64,000 nucleotides of DNA from Vreelandella nanhaiensis (GCF_003990185.1 NZ_RZHF01000004.1:248001-312000); one strand, 5' to 3'. Numbered from the stretch's first letter, positions 8,334 through 18,326 are shown. Numbers and translations are program-made. The notes: generated by a model not told the origin, from the sequence alone.

Positions 8334-9773
8334 TTACATGCTGGGCTGCATTTGGGTGGGCTCGGAGCTTACTTCCAGTTCGAATAGCCCGCTACCTTGG
8401 GTGCTGAAGCCACGCGCGATTACGCGGTAGATACCCGGCAGCAGTTGCTGTTGCAGGCGCGCATCGGTACCGGAGCCGCCGTCGTCGTCACTGTAGGCAA
8501 CGCCCTCGCCTTCAAGCTCAAGATAAGCATCGAAATCACTGGAACGCATATCCAGCGTTACAAGCGAGCTTTCATCCAGTTCAAGCTCATAGATCAGCGG
8601 CTCACCGCTAAACCAGCCGTTGATATTCTCACCTGGGGTTATGGCACCCTCATTTCGCAGCTCAACACCCTCAGGCAGATCATGAGGCGCCATGGTAATG
8701 GTAAACAGGCCGCTTTCGCTGCCGTAAGCGGTACGTGCGGTTAGCTGGTAAGTGCCCGGCTCCAGGAAGTCGGCAATGCGTGCATCCAGATTACCGCCGC
8801 TGTCGTCATCTTCACGGTAATAACCGTTCGGGCCTTCAAGCACCAGATAGGCATCCACATCGCTGGAGCCCATATCGATTTGATACATACCGGCTTCTTC
8901 GACTTCTACCTGGTAGGTAAGATCCTGGCCGCTGTACCAGCCGTTTAGCGAGTCATTGGGTACAATAGTACCGTCATTACGCAGCTCGCCATCACCGGGC
9001 AGCTCTCGCGGCTCAACCGAAAGCGTAAAAAGGCCACTACCTTCGCTATAGGGCGTACGCGCAGTGACCGTGTAATCACCCGGCGCTAGGAAGTCTGAAA
9101 TTCGGGCATCCAGATTACCGGCGCTATCATCGTCTTCTCGGTGATAGCCGTTCGGCCCGTCAAGCTCCAGATAAGCATCGAATTCGTCAGAGCGCATTTC
9201 CAGCTGGTACATACCCGCTTCTTCAATGGTCAGCGTAAACTCACTGGATGTGCTGTCCAGCCAGCTATCCAGCGGAGCATCGACGGTCAATACATCGCTA
9301 TCGCTTAGCTCAACGACCCGGCTGTTCAGCGTATAGGGACCGTAGCTACTGCCATCGGCACCGCTGACTACGACCATGTAATCACCTGCTTGCTCAGCAC
9401 GGTGGCGCGCAGTCGGTGCATTGCTCAACAATTGAAGCTGATCATCATATAGCGCAACAATGCCGTTTAGTGCACCGCGCAGGTTGAACTCGACCAGATC
9501 GCCCTCTTCAAGATGAATCACGTAACGGTCATAGCGGCTTCCGTCGTTTCCATTAAGCAGATCACTGGACGTGATTTCCCCCCGCATGCGCTCACCCAGA
9601 GTGACGCTATCCAGGCCCACTAACGCATCCGCAGTTGTAGCTTGTTCGGCTGTCTGTGTATCCGACGATGAAGAGGATGATGCATCGGCAGAAATGGTCT
9701 GCGCGGCTAAAAAACCGACGACAGCCCCCCCTACAGCAACAAGTACTAATGCAAAAGGAGAAGACTTGGCCAT
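8334..9773 (-). CDS. acidic exported protein built of PPC-like tandem repeats
   Basis: The 479-residue protein begins with a hydrophobic segment (about residues 5-26) that could be a signal peptide or membrane anchor, then a Ser/Thr/Gln linker. The rest is made of repeating units of about 95-100 residues. Three successive units share DAYLELxGPNGYxRED-DDSxGNLDARIxDFLxPG and a YxxTARTxYxxxSGLFT ending, and a more divergent unit precedes them. The units resemble bacterial pre-peptidase C-terminal (PPC) domains, which form beta sandwiches. Many Asp/Glu residues suit a salty periplasm. The start at 9773 is chosen because AAGGA lies 7 bases upstream; the ATG at 9797 has none. No catalytic domain is attached, so a binding or surface role is likelier than enzymatic activity. 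Confidence 0.7.
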   Translation of the reverse strand: MAKSSPFALVLVAVGGAVVGFLAAQTISADASSSSSSDTQTAEQATTADALVGLDSVTLGERMRGEITSSDLLNGNDGSRYDRYVIHLEEGDLVEFNLRGALNGIVALYDDQLQLLSNAPTARHRAEQAGDYMVVVSGADGSSYGPYTLNSRVVELSDSDVLTVDAPLDSWLDSTSSEFTLTIEEAGMYQLEMRSDEFDAYLELDGPNGYHREDDDSAGNLDARISDFLAPGDYTVTARTPYSEGSGLFTLSVEPRELPGDGELRNDGTIVPNDSLNGWYSGQDLTYQVEVEEAGMYQIDMGSSDVDAYLVLEGPNGYYREDDDSGGNLDARIADFLEPGTYQLTARTAYGSESGLFTITMAPHDLPEGVELRNEGAITPGENINGWFSGEPLIYELELDESSLVTLDMRSSDFDAYLELEGEGVAYSDDDGGSGTDARLQQQLLPGIYRVIARGFSTQGSGLFELEVSSEPTQMQPSM

Positions 9774-10090
9774 GAGTGCGTCCTTGAAAATTGGCAATGG
9801 TTAAGGAAATCAACAACCAAGCGATAATACGCAATGTTAGGGAAAAGACCCAATGAAAGTCATCGTTTTAAGGTACCAAATGACGCTCTAATACAGCGTG
9901 GACACTCTACGTTAAACCGCTGAAATGCAAAGGCATAACCGGAACATCAAAAAATACGTAATTTTGGAGGCAATTGCATCGAACGTCTAAAAGCTTGCTG
10001 CTCCTCATAGAGCGCGTTAACATCCTTTCGCCTATCCGGCACCTCATTGATGGTTGCGAGACTCTCGACACGAATAACTGAGGTATTCCA
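9774..10090. other. divergent intergenic region, no gene seen
   Basis: It lies between two divergent genes for exported proteins and presumably holds both promoters. No convincing operator palindrome, small gene or repeat was found. Confidence 0.4.
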
Positions 10091-10471
10091 ATGGAAAGTT
10101 CTAAACGACTACTTCGAACGAGTTGTTTAGCTGTACTGCTGATGGCCATTACAGCAAATAGCGCGTTTGCAAATGATATAGATGCACAGGAAGGCGTTGC
10201 TTCCTATTACAGTGACCGCTTTCAAGGCGCCCTGACAGCCAGTGGCGAAGCCTTCGATCAACAGGCGCTGACAGCCGCACACCCAACCCTGCCGTTTGGC
10301 TCGAAAGTGCTGGTAACCCGCCCCGATACCGGGCAAGAAGTGGAAGTACTGATCAATGACCGCGGCCCGTTTGTTCAAGGACGGATAATTGATCTTTCCA
10401 AACAGGCAGCGCGCAAGCTGGGCATGCTGCGTAGAGGTGTCGCCCCTGTTATGGTCACGTTGCTGGATTAA
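10091..10471 (+). CDS. RlpA-like double-psi beta-barrel protein
   Basis: The 126-residue protein has a signal peptide (about residues 1-27, hydrophobic run [15 protein letters not shown]) followed by one RlpA-like double-psi beta-barrel. Diagnostic stretches are [32 protein letters not shown] and [20 protein letters not shown]. RlpA proteins are septal or cell-wall lytic transglycosylases acting on peptidoglycan lacking stem peptides. This short form lacks the SPOR domain that directs RlpA to the septum and has no lipobox cysteine, so it is probably a free periplasmic protein. An intrinsic terminator follows. Confidence 0.85.
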   Translation: MESSKRLLRTSCLAVLLMAITANSAFANDIDAQEGVASYYSDRFQGALTASGEAFDQQALTAAHPTLPFGSKVLVTRPDTGQEVEVLINDRGPFVQGRIIDLSKQAARKLGMLRRGVAPVMVTLLD

Positions 10472-10548
10472 CGGATAACACACCCGCCAAGTGTGTGGTA
10501 CCCCTTAGCCGCTCAACGCAATTGCTGTTATGCATGATAGTCTCCCCT

Positions 10549-10580
10549 ATAGGGCGCTCTGAAAAGAGCGCCCTATTTTT
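10549..10580 (+). terminator. intrinsic terminator after the RlpA-like gene
   Basis: A perfect 12-bp stem (ATAGGGCGCTCT) with a GAAA loop is followed by TTTT. It is a strong Rho-independent terminator. Confidence 0.85.
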
Positions 10581-10697
10581 GCTGCACGCTGCACCGCTAA
10601 AACATAACGAACTTGCAAGCAGGTTAATGATCTCTATGCTGCAAGTACATCAAGACGTTTAGATACCTGGATACGCTAAGCCTTGCAGGAGGTATGC

Positions 10698-11702
10698 ATG
10701 CAGTCTCGCTTTTTCACCATCACCGATTACCCCAATGGCCTACCCGAACGCGAGCTGTTCAAGCTTGAAACCCAACCCTTGCCTGACCTGAACCCCGGTG
10801 AAGTCCGCATTCGCAACCATTGGCTTTCCGTCGACCCTTATATGCGCGGACGCATGAGCGGCCAACATACTTATGTAGCACCGTTCAGGCTGGACCAGCC
10901 CATGGAAGGTGCCGCAATTGGGGAAGTGATTGCATCAAACGATGAGCGATTGAAAGAGGGCGATATCGTCAGCCATATGGGCGGCTGGCGCGATATCGCG
11001 CAAATTTCCGCAGACGGTGTTTATCCGCTACCCAGCACCGATGTGCCGGAGCAAGCCTACCTGGGCGTACTGGGCATGCCGGGAATGACGGCCTGGACCG
11101 GTCTCAATCGTATTGCCGAGTGCCGCCCTGGCGACAATGTCCTGGTAAGCGCAGCAAGCGGCGCCGTCGGCTCACTGGTTGTGCAACTGGCCAAGGCCAA
11201 GGGCTGTCACGTGGTGGGCATCGCGGGTGCTGCGCATAAGCTTGCCTGGCTTGAATCGCTAGGCGTTGAGCCGGTCAGCTATCGCGACAGAACAGCCAAG
11301 GAACTCAGCGACGCTATCCAACTTGCAAGCCCTGAAGGCATTGATGTTTATTACGAAAACGTAGGCGGTATTTGCCTGGAAGCGGCGTTAAGCCAGCTAA
11401 ATGAAGGTGCCCGTATTGCGGTTTGCGGTATGATTGATAGCTACAATGCCGAAAAGCCCGCACCAGGGCCCAGCAACCTGTCTCAAATACTGGTTCGCAA
11501 GGTCAGGATGCAGGGATTTATCGTGTCGGATCACTGGGATCACTACGGCGAGTTCTTAAAGGAAGTGTCGCCGCAGGTAGCCGCTGGCGATATCAACTAT
11601 AAGGAAACGGTGAAAGAGGGCCTGGAAAGTACGCCCGATGCGTTTCTTGAGCTATTCAAGGGCGGTAATACAGGCAAGATGCTGGTTTCGTTAAACGACT
11701 AA
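10698..11702 (+). CDS. NADP-dependent oxidoreductase of the MDR superfamily (CurA/leukotriene-B4 dehydrogenase type)
   Basis: The 334-residue cytoplasmic enzyme reduces activated double bonds of alpha,beta-unsaturated ketones or aldehydes with NADPH. It shows the zinc-free medium-chain layout: N-terminal GroES-like domain with WLSVDPYMRGRMS, then a Rossmann domain with AASGAVGSLVVQLAKAKG near residue 150. The VYYENVGG and FIVSDHWDHYGEF stretches are typical of the CurA/PTGR group. The ATG at 10698 is chosen because AGGAGGT lies just upstream; an upstream TTG at 10683 is unlikely. An intrinsic terminator follows. It is probably a monocistronic detoxification gene. Confidence 0.87.
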   Translation: MQSRFFTITDYPNGLPERELFKLETQPLPDLNPGEVRIRNHWLSVDPYMRGRMSGQHTYVAPFRLDQPMEGAAIGEVIASNDERLKEGDIVSHMGGWRDIAQISADGVYPLPSTDVPEQAYLGVLGMPGMTAWTGLNRIAECRPGDNVLVSAASGAVGSLVVQLAKAKGCHVVGIAGAAHKLAWLESLGVEPVSYRDRTAKELSDAIQLASPEGIDVYYENVGGICLEAALSQLNEGARIAVCGMIDSYNAEKPAPGPSNLSQILVRKVRMQGFIVSDHWDHYGEFLKEVSPQVAAGDINYKETVKEGLESTPDAFLELFKGGNTGKMLVSLND

Positions 11703-11774
11703 TGCCGTATTTAGCAGGTAAACAGCTGAGCAGATGACCGCTCAGCTGGTGAAAAATAATAGCAGTACTCCATG

Positions 11775-11804
11775 GCCGCGCTATCTTTATAGCACGGCTT
11801 TTTT
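11775..11804 (+). terminator. intrinsic terminator after the oxidoreductase gene
   Basis: GCCGCGCTAT and ATAGCACGGC pair at 9 of 10 positions around a CTTT loop and are followed by six T residues. Confidence 0.75.
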
Positions 11805-11970
11805 ACTCATTATTTATAGCGCCGTTTGGTCAGCCCAAACATACGGCTGATACGCTCGGTAACTACCTATGCTTTAACCAACAACCAGCTGATGGGTATA
11901 AGCACGGTAGGGAGCGGCGTCTGGCGTTAATCGCCAGGTAGCCATTAACATTGTTAACTGGGGAACCCTC

Positions 11971-14526
11971 ATGGATGAAAACACGCGAACTCGCGGTAAA
12001 TGGCCTGCTTTGCTGCTAGGCCTTTTTCTTGTTGTTGCTGGCTTGGCGCTCGCCATTGGCGGCGGCAAGCTTATCAGCCTGGGCGGTAGCGCCTATTACT
12101 TGATTGCCGGCATTGGTATCGCGGCAACTGGCATTTTGCTTGCCATGCGACGAGGCGCTGCCCTTTGGCTTTATGCCCTGATTTTAATTGCCACACTGCT
12201 TTGGGCATTGTGGGAAGTAGGTTTGGATTGGTGGCAGCTGGTGCCCCGCGTCGCCATTCTTGCGTTCATCGGCATCATCATGCTGCTCCCCTGGTGGCGC
12301 AAACCGCTTCACTCGCGAGGCGGAAGCCTTGCGCTGACGGCCAGTATCGCCGCCGCTATTGTAGTGGCCATTGCCAGCCAGTTTGACGACCCGGCCCAGA
12401 TCGAAGGCACCCTGGCAGCTAACCGCTCAAACGGCGATGTGAACCCAGCGCAGGCAGCAGGCAATGATTGGCCTGCCTACGGCGGCACCAACGCGGGCAC
12501 GCACTATTCCTCGCTTAGCCAGATCACCCCGGAGAACATTGGCGAGCTTGAAGAGGTATGGCGCATTCAAACCGGTGACGAGCCCGGCCCCAACGCCCCG
12601 CCGGAAATTACTAATCAAAATACGCCGTTAAAAGTTAACGACAGCCTGTATATCTGCACATCACACAGTCGCGCCATGGCGCTCTCCCCGGAAACCGGTG
12701 AAACGATCTGGGAATTCGACCCGCAAATCAGCACCATGGGCGCCGAGGACTTCTCCGGCTGGGCGCATATGACCTGCCGTGGCCTGGCCTATTACGATGC
12801 GGCTAACTATACTGCCGAGCCCGGTGATGACACCGACACAGGCAACGCCGCCACTGAAGGCGCGGCGAATAATGCGGCCGACGACACCGATGAACCATCA
12901 GCACTCTTCGCAGACAGCGACGCCTTTGATATTGACATGTCGGTGCTTGCCACCCTCACTGAAACGCAAGCAGGTGACGGCGAAAATGCTCCTTCTGCCC
13001 TGATTAGCCAAACCGATGTGATGTGCCCGCGTCGTCTTTACCTGCCTACGGCCGATGCCCGCCTGATTGCGCTCAATGCGGATACCGGCGAGCCCTGCGA
13101 AGGATTTGGCGATAATGGCGAAGTTGACCTGACGCGTAATATCGGCAGTTTTGACCCAGGCGGCTACTACTCCACCTCCCCGGCCACGGTGACCGAAAAT
13201 CTGGTGATTCTGGGCGGCCACGTAACCGATAACAGCTCTACCGATGAGCCATCGGGTGTTATCCGTGCCTTTGACGTGCGCACCGGCGAGCTGGTCTGGA
13301 ATTGGGATAGTGGTAACCCCGAAGAGACGGAACCGCTGGAGGAAGGGGAAACCTATACCCGCAACTCGCCTAACGTATGGGCGCCTATCAGCGTTGATGA
13401 AGAGTTAGGTCTTGTCTATCTGCCCATGGGTAACGCCACGCCCGACCAGTACGGCGCGGATCGTACCGAAAACGATGAAACCTACAGTGCAGGTCTGGTT
13501 GCATTGAACCTGGACGACGGTCAGGTTGAGTGGGTTTATCAATTTGTTCATCACGACCTATGGGATATGGATACGCCTGCTCAGCCTGTGCTGATTGATC
13601 TGGCAACGGATGAAGGCACCCAGCCTGCGGTGATTCAGCCGACGAAGCAAGGCAGCCTCTACGTACTCAACCGTGAAACCGGCGAGCCGATCGTACCCAT
13701 TGAAGAAATCCCCGCTCCTCAAGGCGCAATTGAAGGCGACTGGACAGCAGAAACCCAGCCGCGTTCAGCGCTGAACCTATTACCACCGCCGCTTACCGAG
13801 CGTGATATGTGGGGCGCATCACCCTTTGATCAGATGATGTGCCGTATTCAGTTCAACTCGCTGCGCTATGAGGGCCAGTACACGCCGCCGTCATTGGAAG
13901 GCAGCATTATCTACCCGGGTAACGTCGGCGTCATGAACTGGGGCGGCGTCGCAGTTGATCCTGAACGTCAGGCACTGTTCACCGGTGCCAAGTACCTCGC
14001 CTTCGTTTCTCGCCTGATTCCGCGTGACGAGGTAGAAGAAGGCCAAGGTTCGGCCAGTGAACAGGGCCTTCAGCCCAACGCTGGCGCACCTTATGCCGTT
14101 GAGCTAGGCCCGCTGCTGTCGATTTTTGATCTGCCCTGCCAAGCCCCGTCCTGGGGTGATGTAGCAGGTATCGACCTGCAAAGCGCGGAAGTCGTATGGA
14201 AACATCGTAACGGCACCACCCGCGACAGCATGCCGCTTGGTCTGCCAATTGGTCTGCCTGTGGGTGTTCCGGCATTAGGCGGCCCGCTGACCACAGCAGG
14301 CGGTGTTACCTTTATGTCGGGCACGCTGGATCAGTACCTGCGCGGTTACGATATCACCACGGGTGAAGAGCTATTCAAGGCTCGCTTGCCCGCGGGCGGC
14401 CAGGCAACCCCCATGACCTATACCGGCGCCGATGGCCGTCAGTACGTTGTGGTAACGGCGGGCGGCCATGGCACCTTTGGAACCTTGATGGGTGACTACG
14501 TTATCGGCTACGCCTTGCCCGAGTAA
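11971..14526 (+). CDS. gcd: membrane-bound PQQ-dependent glucose/quinate/shikimate-type dehydrogenase
   Basis: This 851-residue enzyme oxidises an aldose or cyclic polyol in the periplasm with PQQ and passes electrons to ubiquinone. Residues 1-140 hold about five transmembrane helices, and the rest is an eight-bladed PQQ propeller. Family landmarks include WPAYGGTNAGTHYSSLSQI, FVHHDLWDMDTPAQPVL, WGGVAVDPERQALFTG and TPMTYTGADGRQYVVVTAGG. Against the usual gcd layout, an acidic low-complexity insertion of about 75 residues lies at residues 275-350, just before MCPRRLYLPTADARL. No PQQ synthesis genes are in the window. The gene ends at a terminator shared with the convergent TonB receptor gene. 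Whether the substrate is glucose or quinate cannot be decided. Confidence 0.87.
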   Translation: MDENTRTRGKWPALLLGLFLVVAGLALAIGGGKLISLGGSAYYLIAGIGIAATGILLAMRRGAALWLYALILIATLLWALWEVGLDWWQLVPRVAILAFIGIIMLLPWWRKPLHSRGGSLALTASIAAAIVVAIASQFDDPAQIEGTLAANRSNGDVNPAQAAGNDWPAYGGTNAGTHYSSLSQITPENIGELEEVWRIQTGDEPGPNAPPEITNQNTPLKVNDSLYICTSHSRAMALSPETGETIWEFDPQISTMGAEDFSGWAHMTCRGLAYYDAANYTAEPGDDTDTGNAATEGAANNAADDTDEPSALFADSDAFDIDMSVLATLTETQAGDGENAPSALISQTDVMCPRRLYLPTADARLIALNADTGEPCEGFGDNGEVDLTRNIGSFDPGGYYSTSPATVTENLVILGGHVTDNSSTDEPSGVIRAFDVRTGELVWNWDSGNPEETEPLEEGETYTRNSPNVWAPISVDEELGLVYLPMGNATPDQYGADRTENDETYSAGLVALNLDDGQVEWVYQFVHHDLWDMDTPAQPVLIDLATDEGTQPAVIQPTKQGSLYVLNRETGEPIVPIEEIPAPQGAIEGDWTAETQPRSALNLLPPPLTERDMWGASPFDQMMCRIQFNSLRYEGQYTPPSLEGSIIYPGNVGVMNWGGVAVDPERQALFTGAKYLAFVSRLIPRDEVEEGQGSASEQGLQPNAGAPYAVELGPLLSIFDLPCQAPSWGDVAGIDLQSAEVVWKHRNGTTRDSMPLGLPIGLPVGVPALGGPLTTAGGVTFMSGTLDQYLRGYDITTGEELFKARLPAGGQATPMTYTGADGRQYVVVTAGGHGTFGTLMGDYVIGYALPE

Positions 14527-14557
14527 GGCCTACCGACCGACATAGTTAACCCAAACG

Positions 14558-14587
14558 AAAACGGGCAGCCCAAGGGCTGCCCGTTTT
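14558..14587. terminator. bidirectional intrinsic terminator
   Basis: AAAACGGGCAGCCC pairs perfectly with GGGCTGCCCGTTTT around a two-base centre. Flanking A and T runs let it stop transcription from both the dehydrogenase gene and the convergent receptor gene. Confidence 0.85.
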
Positions 14588-14613
14588 GATTGCCGTTTTT
14601 ATTTCCCAAAAAC

Positions 14614-16662
14614 TTAAAAGCGTACTTCCAAGCCACCGTAGACACTGCGCCCCGGCGCCGGCTCATAGTAACGCCCATAGGTGCCGTTCAGGCGCACATT
14701 GGCATAGTGCTCCTCATCAAACAGGTTACGCACGCCCACATAAGCGTTTAACAACGTATCACCACCCAGCTGCCAGCCATCGCCTACCCGCAGGTTGACC
14801 AGCCAATAGCTGTCGATCTCCGTTTCATTGGCATTGTCGGCCACCATGTCACCCACGTACTGGGTTTCAAGCGTGGCAAAGCGGTGTGTCAGCCCTTCCC
14901 AGGTTAGCTGGTTGACCCAGGTCTGCTCGGGCAGGCCAGGGATGCGATTGCCATCAAAGCGCTCGCTGGGCGTGGAAAATTCGTCAAACTCATAGCGGGC
15001 CAGGGTTAATGCGCTGTTCAGGCGCCACTGTTCGGCAAACTGCCAGCCCAAGGAAAGCTCCAGACCATCCCGATTGGTATCGCCCGCATTCTGGTAAAAG
15101 GTGCGTCCGCCTTCATCAAAAGGCACCAGCTCATCGCGTACGCGCACCGAGAACAGGGCGACGTCATAATCCATGGCTAGCGGTTCAATATACCCACGCA
15201 TACCGACCTCACGGTTCCAGGCTTTTTGCGGCTCGATGGACGGGTTGAACCCGCCGCCTGCCGGGTTGGCAAATTCGGAGAACGTCGGCGTTTCAAAGGC
15301 CGTGCCGGTGTTGATATACATCTGATGCTGGGGGCGATAGCGATAGCTTAGCCCGGCGGAACCGCTCCACTCATTGAAGGTGCGGTCGCCGCTTTGATCG
15401 CCATCGGCTAGATACCGGTCATCCACTTCCAGATCTACACGATCAAAACGTGCTCCCAAGGAAAGCGTTACCTGCTCGGTAAGCCCCAAATCCCCCTGAG
15501 CAAATACCCCGGCAGAGGTTGCCGTTTGAGTCTCATCCGCTTCCTGCTCACCCACCACCCCTTGGGCGTTTACATCATTGCGGAAGCGATCATCACTCTG
15601 GCGCGCGGCATCAACCCCCGCCACATAGCTTAGCGGCAGCTCGCCGAGCATGATGTCATGGTGGTATTCAGCACTCGCGCCCATATAGTCTCGCTGATAG
15701 CCCAGGCGGCTATCACCTATGTAAGGTAATTGCTGTTCAAAATCGCGCCGGGCGATAAAGCCTTTCAGGTAAAACTCGCCCGGGCCTGCAGACAGATCCT
15801 CGTACTGCAAGCCGATAAGTTGCTGATCTACATTCTGTCTTGCATCCAACGCCAGCGAGTTCGGCGCGGCTTGATGCCGCCCACGCGTCACCTCACCGGC
15901 ATTCAGCGCACCGGGGTCTTCCGAGCGAGGGTTTTCCAGAAGATTAACAATCGCCGTTAGCGCCCGCTCACTACCCAGCTCGCGGCGCAACTTGGCATTG
16001 AGTAGGTACTTTTCCGTTGAACTTTGGTCGCGGTAGCCATCCACATTAAGCGCTGAAAAACTGACGTTGTGCGACCAGTCGCCCTGAGCGCCGCCGGTTT
16101 GCAGGGACGCTTTGCGATACCCGTCGCTACCCGCTTCCACTCGCAGCCGCGTACCCGGGTTTTCGCGCCCATCGGCGGTCGTCACATCAATTACCCCGCC
16201 TGTGGCATTGCCATACAGCACTGACGAAGGCCCCCGAATCACTTCGATACGCTCGGCGCTATCCAGATCAATCGCATCCAGCTGCGCCTGGCCATCCGGC
16301 AAGGTATAAGGGATGCCATCGACCATCACCGTAATACCGCGCACGCCAAACGGGGCGCGGGCGCCAAAGCCACGAATGGCAATACGCTGGCCCTGGGCAA
16401 AGTTATCACGGTTCTGAATGAAAACCCCAGGTACGCCGACCAGCGTTTCATCCAGCCGAACACGCTGCTGGCCTTGGGAAATGGCTTCCTGGTCCACGGT
16501 GGAAACCGCCGCTGGCGTGGCGTAAAGCTCACGCGCCAAACGCGGCGCGCTCACTTCAACCGTAGGCAAAGCCTGCACTGAGGATGGCTCGCTTTGTGCC
16601 CAAAGTGGGCTGGAGACTGCGAGTCCCGTCAGCATTAGCGACGGCGGCAATAGTTTATACAT
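14614..16662 (-). CDS. TonB-dependent outer-membrane receptor (FecA-like, no signalling domain)
   Basis: The 682-residue outer-membrane receptor has a signal peptide (residues 1-22), a TonB box region near PTVEVSAPRL, a plug domain (about 45-160, with IAIRGFGARAPFGVRG and IEVIRGPSSVLYGNATGGVI) and a 22-strand barrel ending in aromatic Phe (YGGLEVRF). It should take up a ferric chelate or another scarce nutrient using energy from TonB-ExbBD. The N-terminal STN domain used for sigma-factor signalling is absent. AAGGGA lies ahead of the ATG. No clear Fur box was found upstream, only two spaced ATTATC motifs. The ligand is unknown. Confidence 0.85.
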   Translation of the reverse strand: MYKLLPPSLMLTGLAVSSPLWAQSEPSSVQALPTVEVSAPRLARELYATPAAVSTVDQEAISQGQQRVRLDETLVGVPGVFIQNRDNFAQGQRIAIRGFGARAPFGVRGITVMVDGIPYTLPDGQAQLDAIDLDSAERIEVIRGPSSVLYGNATGGVIDVTTADGRENPGTRLRVEAGSDGYRKASLQTGGAQGDWSHNVSFSALNVDGYRDQSSTEKYLLNAKLRRELGSERALTAIVNLLENPRSEDPGALNAGEVTRGRHQAAPNSLALDARQNVDQQLIGLQYEDLSAGPGEFYLKGFIARRDFEQQLPYIGDSRLGYQRDYMGASAEYHHDIMLGELPLSYVAGVDAARQSDDRFRNDVNAQGVVGEQEADETQTATSAGVFAQGDLGLTEQVTLSLGARFDRVDLEVDDRYLADGDQSGDRTFNEWSGSAGLSYRYRPQHQMYINTGTAFETPTFSEFANPAGGGFNPSIEPQKAWNREVGMRGYIEPLAMDYDVALFSVRVRDELVPFDEGGRTFYQNAGDTNRDGLELSLGWQFAEQWRLNSALTLARYEFDEFSTPSERFDGNRIPGLPEQTWVNQLTWEGLTHRFATLETQYVGDMVADNANETEIDSYWLVNLRVGDGWQLGGDTLLNAYVGVRNLFDEEHYANVRLNGTYGRYYEPAPGRSVYGGLEVRF

Positions 16663-16828
16663 GGATTCCCTTCCCTATTTCTTGATAATCGGTTTTTGAT
16701 AATTCGGCGTAACTGTGTGAACCGCAAACTTAAACGCTAAGTCTAACAAGTGTGCATACGTTCGCTAAGTTTGAACCTTGCGTCTACACTTGCAAGTAGT
16801 AACGTACCGATTAAGCAAAGGAGGCTTT

Positions 16829-17002
16829 ATGGCGTTTACTGCAACAGATCCTATCAAGATGATTTTCGCGGTCATCCTGCCGCCGTTAGGCGTATTTTTT
16901 GAAGTTGGCCTTAAAGGACATTTTTGGCTTAACATCATTTTGACATTGTTTGGTTTTATTCCGGGCATCATTCACGCGTTCTATGTCATTTTGAAGCACT
17001 AG
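16829..17002 (+). CDS. Pmp3/YqaE-family small membrane protein
   Basis: The 57-residue peptide has two transmembrane helices with the family pattern DPIKMIFAVILPPLGVFFEVGL and LNIILTLFGFIPGIIHAFYVI. Pmp3/YqaE proteins sit in the inner membrane and are linked to salt, cold and membrane-potential stress, which suits a halophile. The start at 16829 is supported by AAAGGAGG five bases upstream. The gene stands alone, with an intrinsic terminator just after it. Confidence 0.88.
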   Translation: MAFTATDPIKMIFAVILPPLGVFFEVGLKGHFWLNIILTLFGFIPGIIHAFYVILKH

Positions 17003-17022
17003 CGACGCCTTCCCCATTCTCA

Positions 17023-17052
17023 ACAGCCCGAGCCATTGGTTCGGGCTGTTTC
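17023..17052 (+). terminator. intrinsic terminator after the Pmp3 gene
   Basis: ACAGCCCGAGCCA pairs with TGGTTCGGGCTGT at 12 of 13 positions (the remaining pair is G-U) and is followed by TTTCGTTT. It may also serve the convergent symporter gene. Confidence 0.75.
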
Positions 17053-17072
17053 GTTTAGGTGGCGCTTAAATA

Positions 17073-18326
17073 CTAGCCTACGTCGTCTTGATATTTGACG
17101 TTGCCTTCGCACTGCTCGCCTTCGCTTTGCGCAATCACGGCGGTGCCTACCAGATCGCCTGTTACGTTCAGCGCGGTTGCTCCCATACCTACCAAAGCGT
17201 CAATAGCGGTCAAGAGCACCACAGTTTCAATGGGTAGCCCCACCTGGGCAAACACCGTAGCAATCATGATGATGCCCGCCCCAGGCACGCCTGCAGTGCC
17301 CACCGAAATCAGCGTTCCGATTACCACTATCTGTACCATGTTCGCCAGATCGAGCGGTGTGCCAATAACATTGGCAGCAAATACGGCTGAAATGGCAATA
17401 CGAATCGCCGCGCCATCCATGTTCATGGTGGCGCCCAACGGCAAGCTAAACCCGTATACACCTTGGGAGATACCCATGCGCCGTGCGGCATTCATGGTCA
17501 GAGGCAGAACACCGGAGCTACTTTGAGTGGCAAACGCAGTCGCCATCGGCGTGCGGGCTTCCCGAAAGAAGCGGCGCAGTTTGACCCCAAAAAGGCGCAT
17601 CACCAGGCAGTAGATCGCCAGCTGAACGGCCAGGGCAATGTAGAGCACCATGACCATATCGCCGAGTGACAGCAGCGTATTCAACCCCTGCTGGCTTACC
17701 GTTTCAGCCACAATGGCAAATACCCCAACCGGCACGACGTGCAAAATGCCAGACATCACTTTCAATGTGACCGCATTCAAGCCTTCAATCATTTCATACA
17801 ACCGCTCGGCGCTTTTGCCATGCGCTTCACTCTGGCGCACCTTCATCAAGGCAATACCGAACACCAGCGCGGTAAAGATTATCCCCAGCAGGTTCTGGTC
17901 GGCAAACGCGCCAATAATATTGTTTGGCACGATATTGAGTAGCACATCCACAAGCCCTGGGTTTTCCGGCACTGAAAAACTGGCGCTTTCATCCAGCGTC
18001 ATGCCACTGCCCGGATTAAAAAGCGTCGCGATCGAAAGCCCAACGACAATGGCGAACGCTGAAGAGGCCAGGTAATACAGCAGCACTTTGCGCCCTACCC
18101 GACCAACACTGCCCACTGATGCCTGATTAATACCTACCATCAGCGTAAAGAGCACGATAGGCACGATCAGAAACGTCAGCAGGCGAAGCAACAAATCCCC
18201 TACCGGGCCAAGCCAAACGGCGACCGCGTCACCGCCAAATATCCCGACTACCACACCCAGCAACAGCGCAATCGTGACTCGTAAGATCAACGAAGAACGC
18301 ATATATCCTTTTAATAGCGCCATCAT
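17073..18326 (-). CDS. dicarboxylate/amino acid:cation symporter (SLC1/DAACS family)
   Basis: The inner-membrane carrier of about 417 residues imports acidic or neutral amino acids, or C4-dicarboxylates, with Na+ or H+. It has eight transmembrane helices and two re-entrant loops. The substrate and ion site motifs are visible: TQSSSGVLP (re-entrant loop 1), NMDGAAIRI (helix 7, usually NMDGT) and GVPGAGIIM (loop 2). The start at 18326 is preferred because AAAGG lies 8 bases upstream; an upstream ATG at 18380 would add 18 poorly conserved residues. No regulator is adjacent. Confidence 0.87.
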   Translation of the reverse strand: MMALLKGYMRSSLILRVTIALLLGVVVGIFGGDAVAVWLGPVGDLLLRLLTFLIVPIVLFTLMVGINQASVGSVGRVGRKVLLYYLASSAFAIVVGLSIATLFNPGSGMTLDESASFSVPENPGLVDVLLNIVPNNIIGAFADQNLLGIIFTALVFGIALMKVRQSEAHGKSAERLYEMIEGLNAVTLKVMSGILHVVPVGVFAIVAETVSQQGLNTLLSLGDMVMVLYIALAVQLAIYCLVMRLFGVKLRRFFREARTPMATAFATQSSSGVLPLTMNAARRMGISQGVYGFSLPLGATMNMDGAAIRIAISAVFAANVIGTPLDLANMVQIVVIGTLISVGTAGVPGAGIIMIATVFAQVGLPIETVVLLTAIDALVGMGATALNVTGDLVGTAVIAQSEGEQCEGNVKYQDDVG

